From contig NZ_KB908459.1 of the NCBI RefSeq assembly GCF_000381965.1, positions 124,001-188,000 on the forward strand: a DNA stretch of 64,000 nt, in the 5' to 3' direction. How positions within the stretch are numbered: position 1 is the stretch's first letter; the number at the start of each line of letters is the position of its first letter. The notes beneath the pieces were generated by a model, which saw only the letters and a list, made by a program, of their open reading frames with translations, was not told where the DNA came from and searched no databases. The DNA comes from Oceanimonas smirnovii ATCC BAA-899 (GTDB taxonomy: Bacteria > Pseudomonadota > Gammaproteobacteria > Enterobacterales > Aeromonadaceae). This document shows, one piece after another, positions 36,157 through 44,381 of the stretch. Both the position numbers and the translations under genes were made by a program.

Positions 36157-36185
36157 GGCAGGCCGCTGTCTCATCATGGCCTGCC
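36157..36185 (+). terminator. Hairpin after lexA (possible terminator)
   Basis: Perfect 8-bp inverted repeat GGCAGGCC (36157-36164), 13-nt loop, GGCCTGCC (36178-36185). It is followed not by a U tract but by the C-rich AATCCCC repeat, so it is not a typical intrinsic terminator. Confidence 0.4.
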
Positions 36186-36227
36186 AATCCCCAATCCCCA
36201 ATCCCCAATCCCCAATCCCCAATCCCC
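36186..36227 (+). repeat. Tandem heptanucleotide repeat, six AATCCCC units
   Basis: Six uninterrupted AATCCCC units. The minus strand therefore has six runs of GGGG separated by ATT, a strong G-quadruplex pattern; the plus strand is C-rich and low in G, a possible Rho-utilisation site. The unit number could vary by slippage. Lies between lexA and coxB, with A/T-rich TTTACATTTTACATTT next to it. Confidence 0.85.
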
Positions 36228-36328
36228 GCTTTTACATTTTACATTTCCTTAACTGCTGCTTTACTTAAAACACCGAATGGAAGCATGTAGTCATTTGGGT
36301 AAAACCGCCGAGTACTCCGGTTTACAGG

Positions 36329-37471
36329 ATGAAACGATTGGGGGTGCACGTGAAGCCTATTCTGCTGCTGTGGCCATTACTGGCCGTTATGCCTGCACAA
36401 GCGCAAACACGCCTTAACATGACCGAAGGGGTCACCGATATCAGCCAGCAGGTATACGGGCTGCACATGACCATTCTGGCCATTTGTGCCGTTATTGGCC
36501 TGGTGGTGTTCGGCATTATGTTCTGGGCCATGATCCATCACCGCAAATCCAAAGGGGCTCAGGCGGCCCAGTTTCACGAAAGCACCAGGGTCGAAATTCT
36601 CTGGACCCTTATTCCCTTCGTTATTCTTATCGCCATGGCAGTGCCCGCCACTAAAACCCTGGTGGCCATGGAAGATGCGTCCGAGTCGGATCTCACCGTG
36701 CAAATCACTGGCTCCCAATGGAAATGGCACTACAAATATTTTAATGAAGGCGTCGAGTTCTACAGCCTGCTGGCCACCATGCCCGAGCAGATTCAGGGAC
36801 AACTCAACAAGGGCGAAAACTACCTGCTGGAAGTGGATCAGCCCCTGGTGCTGCCCACGGATCGCAAGGTGCGTTTTCTTATTACCTCCGACGACGTGAT
36901 CCACTCCTGGTGGATGCCGGCTTTTGCAGTAAAAAAAGACGCTGTGCCCGGTTTTATTAACGAAGCCTGGACCCGTATCAATGAGCCAGGCCTTTATCGC
37001 GGCCAGTGCGCCGAGCTGTGCGGCAAGGATCACGGCTTTATGCCCATAGTGGTGGACGCCCGCGCGCCGGAAGAATTTGACGGCTGGCTGGCTCAGCTAA
37101 AAACCGAGCAGGCAGACGCCAAAGCTGCCGAGCAGAAGCTGCTGGACATGGAAATGAGCATGGAAGAATTAATGACCCTGGGTGAGCAGGTATACAAGAA
37201 AGCCTGCGCTGCCTGCCATCAGCCCGATGGTAACGGTCTGCCCGGTGTGTTTCCGGCACTGAAGGGCAGTGAGCTGGTGCTGAATGACCGCGCTGCGCAC
37301 ATAGATATAGTGGTACACGGCAAGTCAGGCTCTGCCATGCAGAGCTTTGACAAACAGCTGACGCTGAAAGAGCTGGCGGCAGTCATTACCTATGAACGTA
37401 ACGCCTGGGGCAACGATACCGGTGATTCGGTGCAGCCCAAAGACATTGATCAGGCCCGGCAGGGACAATAG
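36329..37471 (+). CDS. coxB: Cytochrome c oxidase subunit II with C-terminal cytochrome c domain (caa3/aa3 type)
   Basis: A 380-aa subunit II. Signal peptide (residues 1-26), two transmembrane helices (about 45-70, 90-110), cupredoxin domain with complete CuA set (His192, Cys227, Glu229, Cys231, His235, Met238 in RGQCAELCGKDHGFM) and, unlike plain subunit II, a fused class I cytochrome c domain with ACAACHQPDGNG (haem Cys293/Cys296/His297). CuA accepts electrons from cytochrome c. First gene of the aa3 oxidase cluster; 9 bp before coxA. Confidence 0.96.
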   Translation: MKRLGVHVKPILLLWPLLAVMPAQAQTRLNMTEGVTDISQQVYGLHMTILAICAVIGLVVFGIMFWAMIHHRKSKGAQAAQFHESTRVEILWTLIPFVILIAMAVPATKTLVAMEDASESDLTVQITGSQWKWHYKYFNEGVEFYSLLATMPEQIQGQLNKGENYLLEVDQPLVLPTDRKVRFLITSDDVIHSWWMPAFAVKKDAVPGFINEAWTRINEPGLYRGQCAELCGKDHGFMPIVVDARAPEEFDGWLAQLKTEQADAKAAEQKLLDMEMSMEELMTLGEQVYKKACAACHQPDGNGLPGVFPALKGSELVLNDRAAHIDIVVHGKSGSAMQSFDKQLTLKELAAVITYERNAWGNDTGDSVQPKDIDQARQGQ

Positions 37472-37479
37472 GGGGCAGC

Positions 37480-39084
37480 ATGGCACAGATGGATCGCACG
37501 GAAACCGCCGACATTCACCTCACCGGAGATGAACATCATCATGGCCCCGTCAGGGGCATAGGCCGCTGGCTGTTTACCACCAATCACAAAGACATTGGCA
37601 CCATGTATCTGCTGTTCAGCCTGGCCATGTTCTTTGTGGGCGGGGCCATGGCCATGGTAATCCGGGCCGAGTTGTTTCAGCCCGGGCTGCAGCTGGTGGA
37701 GCCCAACTTCTTTAACCAGATGACCACCATGCATGGCCTGGTGATGATCTTCGGTGCCGTCATGCCGTCTTTTGTGGGGCTGGCCAACTGGATGATTCCC
37801 ATGATGATAGGCGCGCCCGACATGGCACTGCCGCGCATGAACAACTGGAGCTTCTGGATTCTGCCCTTTGCCTTTGTGCTGATGCTGGGCTCCCTGTTTG
37901 TGCCCGGCGGCGGCCCCAACTTCGGCTGGACCTTCTACGCGCCCCTGTCTACCACCTATGGCCCCGACAGCACAGCGCTGTTTGTGTTTGCCATTCATAT
38001 TATGGGCATCAGTTCCATTATGGGGGCCATTAACGTCATTGTGACCATCTGGAACCTGCGTGCGCCGGGCATGACCTGGATGAAGCTGCCCATGTTCTGC
38101 TGGACCTGGTTTATTACCGCCTTTCTGCTGATTGCGGTGATGCCGGTGCTGGCGGGGGCCGCCACCATGGTGCTGACCGACAAATACTTCGGCACCAGTT
38201 TCTTTGAAGCCGCCGGGGGCGGGGATCCTGTGATGTTTCAGCATATTTTCTGGTTCTTTGGTCACCCCGAGGTCTACATCATGATATTGCCGAGCTTTGG
38301 CATTATCTCGGCCATCATTCCCGCCTTCAGCCGCAAGCGGCTGTTCGGTTATGCCTCCATGGTGTATGCCACCGCCTCCATTGCCGGCCTCAGTTTTCTG
38401 GTGTGGGCCCACCATATGTTTACCGTGGGCATGCCGGTGGCGGCGGAGCTGTTCTTTATGTACTGCACCATGCTGATCTCGGTGCCCACCGGGGTCAAGG
38501 TGTTCAACTGGGTGGCCACCATGTGGCGGGGCTCCATCAGTTTTGAAGTGCCCATGCTGTTTGCCCTGGCCTTTATTGTGCTGTTTACCATCGGTGGCTT
38601 CAGCGGCCTGATGCTGGCCATTACACCGGCGGACTTTCAGTATCACGATACCTATTTTGTGGTGGCGCATTTTCACTATGTGCTGGTAACCGGGGCCATT
38701 TTTTCGGTGCTGGCGGCGGTGTATTACTGGCTGCCCAAATGGACCGGTCATATGTTTGATGAATGCCTGGCCAAGTGGCATTTCTGGTGCTCAGTGGTGT
38801 CGGTGAATGTGTTGTTCTTTCCCATGCATTTTCTGGGGTTGGGCGGCATGCCTCGGCGTATTCCCGACTACTCGCTGCAGTTTGCCGATATTAACGCCCT
38901 GGTCAGCATAGGGGGCTTTGCTTTTGGTCTGTCGCAGCTGTTGCTGCTGGCGGTGGTGATCAAATGTATTCGCGGTGGTGCCAAGGCTGAGGCCAGCCCC
39001 TGGGAGGGTGCTGAAGGGCTGGAATGGACAGTGCCGTCACCGGCGCCCTATCACACCTTTGATACGCCCCCCGAGGTGAAATAA
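37480..39084 (+). CDS. coxA: Cytochrome c oxidase subunit I
   Basis: A 534-aa haem-copper oxidase subunit with 12 helices, binding haem a and the haem a3-CuB centre. Motifs: TTNHKDIGTMYLLF near residue 30, MTTMHGLVMIFGAVMP near 83 (haem a His), WFFGHPEVYIMILPSFG near 254 (CuB His, cross-linked Tyr), HHMFTVGM near 310 and VAHFHYVLVTGAI near 394 (haem a/a3 His). A-type oxidase with the YxxxGHPEVYI pattern. It is co-transcribed after coxB and overlaps ctaG by one base. Confidence 0.97.
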   Translation: MAQMDRTETADIHLTGDEHHHGPVRGIGRWLFTTNHKDIGTMYLLFSLAMFFVGGAMAMVIRAELFQPGLQLVEPNFFNQMTTMHGLVMIFGAVMPSFVGLANWMIPMMIGAPDMALPRMNNWSFWILPFAFVLMLGSLFVPGGGPNFGWTFYAPLSTTYGPDSTALFVFAIHIMGISSIMGAINVIVTIWNLRAPGMTWMKLPMFCWTWFITAFLLIAVMPVLAGAATMVLTDKYFGTSFFEAAGGGDPVMFQHIFWFFGHPEVYIMILPSFGIISAIIPAFSRKRLFGYASMVYATASIAGLSFLVWAHHMFTVGMPVAAELFFMYCTMLISVPTGVKVFNWVATMWRGSISFEVPMLFALAFIVLFTIGGFSGLMLAITPADFQYHDTYFVVAHFHYVLVTGAIFSVLAAVYYWLPKWTGHMFDECLAKWHFWCSVVSVNVLFFPMHFLGLGGMPRRIPDYSLQFADINALVSIGGFAFGLSQLLLLAVVIKCIRGGAKAEASPWEGAEGLEWTVPSPAPYHTFDTPPEVK

Positions 39085-39635
39085 TGAGCATTGCTAAAAA
39101 AGCCGGACAACTGGGGCTTCTGGCCGTGGCCATGTTTGGCTTTGGTTTTGCGCTGGTGCCGCTCTATGACGTTTTTTGTGACATTACTGGGCTTAACGGT
39201 AAAACCGACAATACCGCCGCGGTGGCGGCACAGGGTGTAAATGAGCACAGACAGATAACGGTGGAATTTATTACCTACCAGAGTGCCGGCCTGAGAGGGG
39301 AGTTTACGCCTTCGGTGCAGCGCCTGAGTGTGCACCCGGGAGAGATGCACAGGGTGGACTTTACCGTCACCAACCCGGGTGTCAGCGGTCAGGTGTTGCG
39401 GGCCATTCCGTCGGTGTCGCCGGGGCGGGCAGCAGCCTATCTGCGCAAGACAGAGTGCTTTTGCTTTCAGGAGCAACCGCTGGACGGCCGGGCAACTGCG
39501 GTAATGCCCATGACCTTTTATGTGGATGAAGCCCTGCCTGCCGACATAGAGGTGTTTACTCTGTCCTACACCCTTTACGACATCAGTGAGCAGGTGGCTG
39601 CGCAAGGAGGCAATGATGGCGGTCAAAACGGATAA
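39084..39635 (+). CDS. ctaG: Cytochrome c oxidase assembly factor CtaG (Cox11, CuB insertion)
   Basis: A 183-aa membrane-anchored copper chaperone. One transmembrane helix (about 13-33, GFALVPLYDVFCDITG), then a beta domain with GQVLRAIPSVSPGRAAAYLRKTECFCFQEQ (the CFCF copper motif near residue 130) and VMPMTFYVD. Inserts copper into CuB of subunit I. Start overlaps the coxA stop by one base; its end overlaps coxC by 20 bp. Confidence 0.94.
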   Translation: MSIAKKAGQLGLLAVAMFGFGFALVPLYDVFCDITGLNGKTDNTAAVAAQGVNEHRQITVEFITYQSAGLRGEFTPSVQRLSVHPGEMHRVDFTVTNPGVSGQVLRAIPSVSPGRAAAYLRKTECFCFQEQPLDGRATAVMPMTFYVDEALPADIEVFTLSYTLYDISEQVAAQGGNDGGQNG

Positions 39636-40485
39636 ATATTATGTACCGGCGCAAAGTCCCTGGCCGCTGACCGGCGCTGTGGGTTTGTTTCTGCTGGCGG
39701 CCGGGGCCGGGCTTTGGTCGGCAGGTTTGTGGGGCATTGCCGGCCCTGTGGTGTTTGCCGCCGGTACCCTGGTGATGACCATCATGCTGTTCGGCTGGTT
39801 CTCCAATGTGATCAGCGAGTCTCATCAGGGCCTCTACAGCGAGCAGATGGACAGATCCTTTCGCCAGGGTATGACCTGGTTTATTTTCTCGGAAATCATG
39901 TTCTTTGGTGCCTTTTTTGGTGCGCTCTTCTACGCCCGTGTATTGTCCGTGCCCTGGCTGGGCGGGGCCGGCAACAATGCCATGACCCACCAGGTGCTGT
40001 GGCCCGACTTTCAGCCGGTATGGCCCTTGCTGACCACCCCCGGCGGCATGGAAACCACCGCCATGGGCTGGCTGGGGCTGCCGCTGATCAACACCATGAT
40101 ACTGCTGACCTCATCGGTCACCGTGCATGCGGCGCACCTGGCGCTGCTGCAGCAGCAACGTAGCCGGCTCAAGGCCTGGCTGGGTGCCACTGTGGTGCTG
40201 GGGGGGCTGTTTCTCGGCCTGCAGGTGTGGGAATACGTGCATGCCTATCAGGATCTGGGGCTGCGGCTCGACTCGGGCATTTATGGCAATACCTTTTTTC
40301 TGCTGACCGGTTTTCACGGTGCTCACGTCACCCTGGGCACCATAATGCTGTTTATTATGTGGCTCAGGGTCAACAAGGGGCATTTTACGCCGGCCCAGCA
40401 TTTCGGCTTTCAGGCCAGCAGCTGGTACTGGCATTTTGTGGATGTGGTCTGGCTGTGTCTGTTTGTCTTTGTCTATATTTTATAA
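39616..40485 (+). CDS. coxC: Cytochrome c oxidase subunit III
   Basis: A 289-aa subunit III with seven helices; begins MAVKTDKYYVPAQSPWPL. FSEIMFFGAFFGALFYARV near residue 90 and FHGAHVTLGTIMLF near 230 are typical. The ATG at 39616 is preferred to the adjacent ATG at 39613 because AAGGAGG (39604-39610) is then 5 bp away. Overlaps ctaG by 20 bp. The next gene (DUF2909) is on the other strand, convergent 16 bp off. Confidence 0.94.
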   Translation: MAVKTDKYYVPAQSPWPLTGAVGLFLLAAGAGLWSAGLWGIAGPVVFAAGTLVMTIMLFGWFSNVISESHQGLYSEQMDRSFRQGMTWFIFSEIMFFGAFFGALFYARVLSVPWLGGAGNNAMTHQVLWPDFQPVWPLLTTPGGMETTAMGWLGLPLINTMILLTSSVTVHAAHLALLQQQRSRLKAWLGATVVLGGLFLGLQVWEYVHAYQDLGLRLDSGIYGNTFFLLTGFHGAHVTLGTIMLFIMWLRVNKGHFTPAQHFGFQASSWYWHFVDVVWLCLFVFVYIL

Positions 40486-40501
40486 GTGTTTCAAACGGCA
40501 C

Positions 40502-40708
40502 TTAAAATGGCGTTGGCTTGGTGCTCAGCACACCGGTGGCCAGCGCGATGATCAGCAGCAGCAGGACAAGCCCGGCACACCAGAGCCGGCGGCCGATGTA
40601 GCGGGCCATCAGCGCCGGATCCCGGTGGCTGAGCATGGCTTTCAGGCCCAGCATCAGGTTACCGATCATTAATAACAACAATAATATTATCAGTAGTTTA
40701 AGAAGCAT
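40502..40708 (-). CDS. DUF2909 twin-transmembrane protein
   Basis: A 68-aa protein, two hydrophobic helices (residues 1-24 and 43-62) around the basic loop LKAMLSHRDPALMARYIGRRL. Matches DUF2909, encoded in reverse orientation between coxC and the SURF1 gene of many gammaproteobacteria, so probably an oxidase-linked membrane peptide; exact role unknown. The start is ATG 40708; it is divergent from surf1 by 21 bp. Confidence 0.8.
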   Translation of the reverse strand: MLLKLLIILLLLLMIGNLMLGLKAMLSHRDPALMARYIGRRLWCAGLVLLLLIIALATGVLSTKPTPF

Positions 40709-40729
40709 ATATACGGGCGTAACAAAAGG

Positions 40730-41419
40730 ATGTGTGCCTTGAGTATAGGAAAACGCGGCGGATTACTGGTATTAACCGCAGCCATCTCCGGGCTGATGGT
40801 ATTCATGGGCATCTGGCAGCTGTCCCGGGCCGATGAAAAGCGCGTGCTGCTGGAGCAGTGGCAGCAGCGCAGCGGCATTCGGCTGGAGCTGAAAGAAGCC
40901 ATGACCATGGAGCAGCCCTTTGGTTATGAGCTGCAGGCCAGTGGTGTGTTTCTCGCCGGCGGCGAGCTGTTTCTGGATAACCAGATTGAAAACGGCCGGC
41001 CCGGCTATCGCCGCATTATGCCGCTGCAAACCGCACTGGGGCTGCTGGCGGTAGACACCGGCTGGTGGCCGGCCAGTGCCGATCGTGGCCAATTGCCTGT
41101 TACTCCCGCCCTTGATGATGGCCCGGTGCAGCTCAGCGGTGTGCTGGTACGTCCCTGGCAGCCTCCGCTGAGTTTTGGTAATGAACCCAATACAGATTCC
41201 CGTCGGGTAGTCAGCCTGGCCCCTGAGTTACTGGCTGCACACTGGGGTCAGCCGGTACTGCCCATGGTGCTGAAAACCGATATGAACGCCGGCCAGTGGC
41301 AGCCGGTGGTGATGGGGCCGGAAAAACACCTTGGCTATGCGGTGCAATGGTTTGCCATGACCGCAGCCATCTGGCTGGCGGCAATATGGTGGTATCGGAG
41401 GCCTTATGATGAAACATAA
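40730..41419 (+). CDS. SURF1-family cytochrome oxidase assembly protein
   Basis: A 229-aa protein with a helix at each end (about residues 11-30 and 207-224) and the periplasmic SURF1 body: MGIWQLSRADEKR, DNQIENGRPGYRRIMPLQTALGLLAVDTGWWPASADR and GPEKHLGYAVQWFAMTAAIWLAA. It assists haem a insertion into subunit I (family knowledge). ATG 40730 has its Shine-Dalgarno (AAAAGG) directly against it; TTG 40739 with a 9-bp gap is the possible true start. Confidence 0.9.
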   Translation: MCALSIGKRGGLLVLTAAISGLMVFMGIWQLSRADEKRVLLEQWQQRSGIRLELKEAMTMEQPFGYELQASGVFLAGGELFLDNQIENGRPGYRRIMPLQTALGLLAVDTGWWPASADRGQLPVTPALDDGPVQLSGVLVRPWQPPLSFGNEPNTDSRRVVSLAPELLAAHWGQPVLPMVLKTDMNAGQWQPVVMGPEKHLGYAVQWFAMTAAIWLAAIWWYRRPYDET

Positions 41420-41840
41420 ACCGGTATTGGCCCTGGTGGCCGTGTTTTTACTTCCTCCGCTGCTGGCCTGGCTGGTGCTGGCCAAAGGCTGGTTTACGCC
41501 CGGCGTAACCGGCCATGGTGAATGGGTTAAAGGCAACATCAGTGCCGCCGGCCAGTGGCGGCTGGTGCTGGTAACCGACGAGCCCTGTGACTACTGCGCA
41601 CCGGCCAAAAGCATGCTGCATAATCTGGATCTGGCGCTGGGCCGCAACGAGGGCAGGGTGATGGTGACCGAGCAGCCCGCTGATGAATTGCTGGAGGCTG
41701 GCTTTGTCTATATTGCCGATCCGCCGGGGTTGCTGGTGATGCGCTACCCCATGGACAAGAGCGCAGAACAGAACCGCCATACCGGCAAGGCACTGCTGGA
41801 AGACCTGCGCCGCCTGCTGAAATATTCCCGGGCCGGATAA
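41406..41840 (+). CDS. Unknown CxxC membrane-anchored protein in cox cluster
   Basis: A 144-aa protein with one N-terminal helix (about residues 7-27), then GQWRLVLVTDEPCDYCAPAKSMLHNL: a WRLVxVxD..CxxC thioredoxin/SCO-like element with Cys60 and Cys63. The C-terminus has ADPPGLLVMRYPMDKS and RHTGKALLEDLRRLLKYS. I judge it a thioredoxin-fold oxidase-assembly protein (redox or copper), not assigned. It overlaps surf1 by 14 bp; start 41406 or 41409 (GGAGG 7 bp upstream favours the latter). Confidence 0.7.
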   Translation: MMKHKPVLALVAVFLLPPLLAWLVLAKGWFTPGVTGHGEWVKGNISAAGQWRLVLVTDEPCDYCAPAKSMLHNLDLALGRNEGRVMVTEQPADELLEAGFVYIADPPGLLVMRYPMDKSAEQNRHTGKALLEDLRRLLKYSRAG

Positions 41841-41849
41841 GGAGGCTGC

Positions 41850-42881
41850 ATGCGTGCATTATGTGGCTTTGCCTTTGTGCTGACCCTGGTGGTGGTGCTG
41901 CTGGGAGCCTTTACCCGGCTCACCGATGCCGGCCTGGGCTGCCCCGACTGGCCCGGCTGCTACGGCTTTAATTATGTACCCGCCAGTGCCGGTGAACATG
42001 CCCTGGCCGCCGAGCGCTTTCCCGATGCGCCGCTGGAAGTGACCAAGGCGCGCAATGAAATGATCCACCGCTATGCCGCCGGCACTCTGGGGCTGACCAT
42101 TTTAGTGATGGCGCTGGTGTCGCTCAGACCTGCCAACCGCCGTTACCGGCTGCCCGCCTTTTTGTTGCTGGCGCTGGTGTTGGGGCAGGCGACCCTGGGC
42201 ATGCTGACGGTGACCCTGAATTTAATGCCCTTTGTGGTGATGGGGCATTTGCTGGGCGGCTTTACCATACTGGCACTGTTGTTCTGGCTATGGTGCCGGC
42301 AGGGAGCGTACAAGGGACCCCAGCCAAAGATGCAGGGCGTGAGCAGATTGTTCCGGCTGGCGCTGGCGGCGCTGGTGCTGCAGATTGCCCTTGGTGGCTG
42401 GACGGCGGCCAACTATGCCGCTCTGGCCTGCACCGAGCTGCCGGTATGTCAGGGCGACTGGCTGAGCCAGTGGCAGTGGAGTGCCTTTCATCCTCATGGC
42501 ATGCCCGCAGAAACCTACCAGTATGGCGTGCTCAGCCAGCCGGAGCGGGCCACCATTCATGCCGCTCACCGGCTGTGGGCCATGGTCACCGCCGTGCTGT
42601 TGCTGGCCCTTGCCCGGCAGCTTGGTCGTCATCCCGGCTTGCGCCTCTGGGGGCTGGCGCTGGGGCTGATGGTGCTGCTGCAGCTGGCGCTGGGCGTGGC
42701 CAATGTGGTACTGCACCTGCCGTTGTGGGTAGCGGTGGCTCATAACGGCGGTGCTGCCGTATTGCTGTTGATTTTAACCGGAACGGGAGAGCGCCTGGGG
42801 CGCTTTGGGGAGGAAAAATGGCAAGAAGCCTGGCAATTTTCACCAGCCGGTCACACATCTGGCAGGACTATTTCGCACTGA
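41850..42881 (+). CDS. ctaA: Haem A synthase CtaA (Cox15)
   Basis: A 343-aa membrane enzyme, eight helices, that oxidises the C8 methyl of haem O to make haem A. Motifs: [22 protein letters not shown] near residue 18 (conserved Cys), [15 protein letters not shown] near 71, [19 protein letters not shown] near 118, [10 protein letters not shown] near 190 and [11 protein letters not shown] near 228 (haem His). Its last 64 bp are overlapped by ctaB. Confidence 0.94.
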   Translation: MRALCGFAFVLTLVVVLLGAFTRLTDAGLGCPDWPGCYGFNYVPASAGEHALAAERFPDAPLEVTKARNEMIHRYAAGTLGLTILVMALVSLRPANRRYRLPAFLLLALVLGQATLGMLTVTLNLMPFVVMGHLLGGFTILALLFWLWCRQGAYKGPQPKMQGVSRLFRLALAALVLQIALGGWTAANYAALACTELPVCQGDWLSQWQWSAFHPHGMPAETYQYGVLSQPERATIHAAHRLWAMVTAVLLLALARQLGRHPGLRLWGLALGLMVLLQLALGVANVVLHLPLWVAVAHNGGAAVLLLILTGTGERLGRFGEEKWQEAWQFSPAGHTSGRTISH

Positions 42882-43714
42882 CCAAACCCAAGGTGGTGGC
42901 GCTTATTTTGCTGACCGCCGTGGTGGGCATGTTTCTGACCGAGGTGCTGCCGTCGGTGCAGACGCTGGTGGCGGCAACGGCAGGCATTGGTCTGATGGCG
43001 GGCGGCGCGGCGGCGATTAATCATGTGCTGGACCGGCGCATCGACATTAAAATGGCGCGCACTCATCACAGACCAGTGGCGCAAGGCAGGGTAGCCACGC
43101 CCAGGGCACTGGCGTTTGCGCTGGCGCTCTCGGCCACCGGTCTGACCATATTACTGTTGTTTGTTAATGCGCTCACCGCCTGGCTGACCCTGGCCTCCTT
43201 ACTGGGTTATGCGGTGGTGTATACGGTCTGGCTGAAGCGGGCCACGCCGCAAAATATTGTGATTGGCGGTCTGGCAGGTGCCATGCCGCCGCTGCTGGGC
43301 TGGACGGCGGTCAGTGGTGAGTTTCACGGTTATGCGTTGTTGCTGGTGATGATTATCTTTACCTGGACGCCGCCGCACTTCTGGGCCCTGGCCATTCACC
43401 GGCGGGACGATTATGCCAAGGCCGATATTCCCATGTTGCCGGTCACTCACGGCATTGAGTTCACCAAAACCTGTGTGCTGCTCTATACCCTGCTGCTGAC
43501 CCTGGTATGTCTGCTGCCCTGGGTGGTGGGCATGTCGGGGCCGGCCTATCTGCTGGGTTCGCTGGTGCTGAATCTGCGCTTTATGCAGTGGGCCTGGCGG
43601 CTCAAGTTTAGACCCGGGCCGCAAACCGCATTACAATGTTTCCGCTTTTCAATCAGTCACCTGATGTGGCTGTTTGTTCTTATTCTGGCGGATCACTGGA
43701 TAGACTATGGCTAA
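42818..43714 (+). CDS. ctaB: Protoheme IX farnesyltransferase CtaB, cox cluster copy
   Basis: A 298-aa UbiA-superfamily enzyme, second haem O synthase of this window, here feeding Cta[25 protein letters not shown] near residue 66-89, [17 protein letters not shown] near 136-152 and [23 protein letters not shown] near 185-207 are typical. Good GGGAGGA Shine-Dalgarno 5 bp before the ATG, which lies inside ctaA (64-bp overlap). sco1 starts 8 bp before its stop. Confidence 0.94.
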   Translation: MARSLAIFTSRSHIWQDYFALTKPKVVALILLTAVVGMFLTEVLPSVQTLVAATAGIGLMAGGAAAINHVLDRRIDIKMARTHHRPVAQGRVATPRALAFALALSATGLTILLLFVNALTAWLTLASLLGYAVVYTVWLKRATPQNIVIGGLAGAMPPLLGWTAVSGEFHGYALLLVMIIFTWTPPHFWALAIHRRDDYAKADIPMLPVTHGIEFTKTCVLLYTLLLTLVCLLPWVVGMSGPAYLLGSLVLNLRFMQWAWRLKFRPGPQTALQCFRFSISHLMWLFVLILADHWIDYG

Positions 43715-44354
43715 CACAAACAAGCTGATTTGGTTACTGGCGCTGACCCTGCTGGTGGCAGGCACGCTGAGCGGCATTGCCTGGTATAACAACCGGGCCA
43801 ATACCCTGACAGAAGCCGTAGTGGTATACCCCGAGCCCCGGCCCCTGAGCAATATTGCGCTTACCGACGCCGAAGGTCAGCCTTTTACCGAAGCAGAGTT
43901 GCAGGATCACTGGAGCCTGGTGTTTGTGGGCTATACCTTTTGTCCGGATATCTGCCCGACTACCCTGTCGGATCTGTCCCGCATCTACCCCGAGCTGATG
44001 CAATTAAGTGACAAGGCTCAGGTGGTGTTTGTGTCGGCGGATCCCGAGCGGGATACGCCGGAGCGACTCAAAGCCTATACCGCCCATTTTAATTCGGCAT
44101 TTATCGCTGCCACTGCCGAACACGATAAGCTGATGCCGGCGGTACAGCAGCTGGGGTTGATTTATGGCGTGCACGAGCGTGGCGAACAAGACTATCTGGT
44201 GGATCACTCCGCCTCTGTGTCTCTGGTTAACCCCAACGGCGAGCTGCATGCCTCGTTCCGGCCGGTATTTGATGAAGGCAGCGGCATTCCGCTGGTGGAT
44301 GGCCAGCTGCTGCTGCAGGACTTTGAGCGTATTGTAAAACGCTGGCACGACTGA
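43707..44354 (+). CDS. SCO1/SenC-family copper chaperone for CuA
   Basis: A 215-aa thioredoxin-fold protein with one N-terminal helix (about 8-27). Copper ligands: Cys79 and Cys83 in [16 protein letters not shown], and His in [11 protein letters not shown] near 168. Sco metallates CuA of subunit II or keeps its Cys reduced. Last gene of the cluster, overlapping ctaB by 8 bp; the MATE transporter follows 27 bp later. Confidence 0.93.
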   Translation: MANTNKLIWLLALTLLVAGTLSGIAWYNNRANTLTEAVVVYPEPRPLSNIALTDAEGQPFTEAELQDHWSLVFVGYTFCPDICPTTLSDLSRIYPELMQLSDKAQVVFVSADPERDTPERLKAYTAHFNSAFIAATAEHDKLMPAVQQLGLIYGVHERGEQDYLVDHSASVSLVNPNGELHASFRPVFDEGSGIPLVDGQLLLQDFERIVKRWHD

Positions 44355-44381
44355 TTTTTACTGCGTAATAACGAGCTTTTC

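Noticed and set aside
36142-36328. Telomere-like or CRISPR-like interpretation of the AATCCCC array
   Set aside because: Units are 7 bp with no spacers and no cas genes exist; a chromosome end is not supported by continuous genes on both sides.
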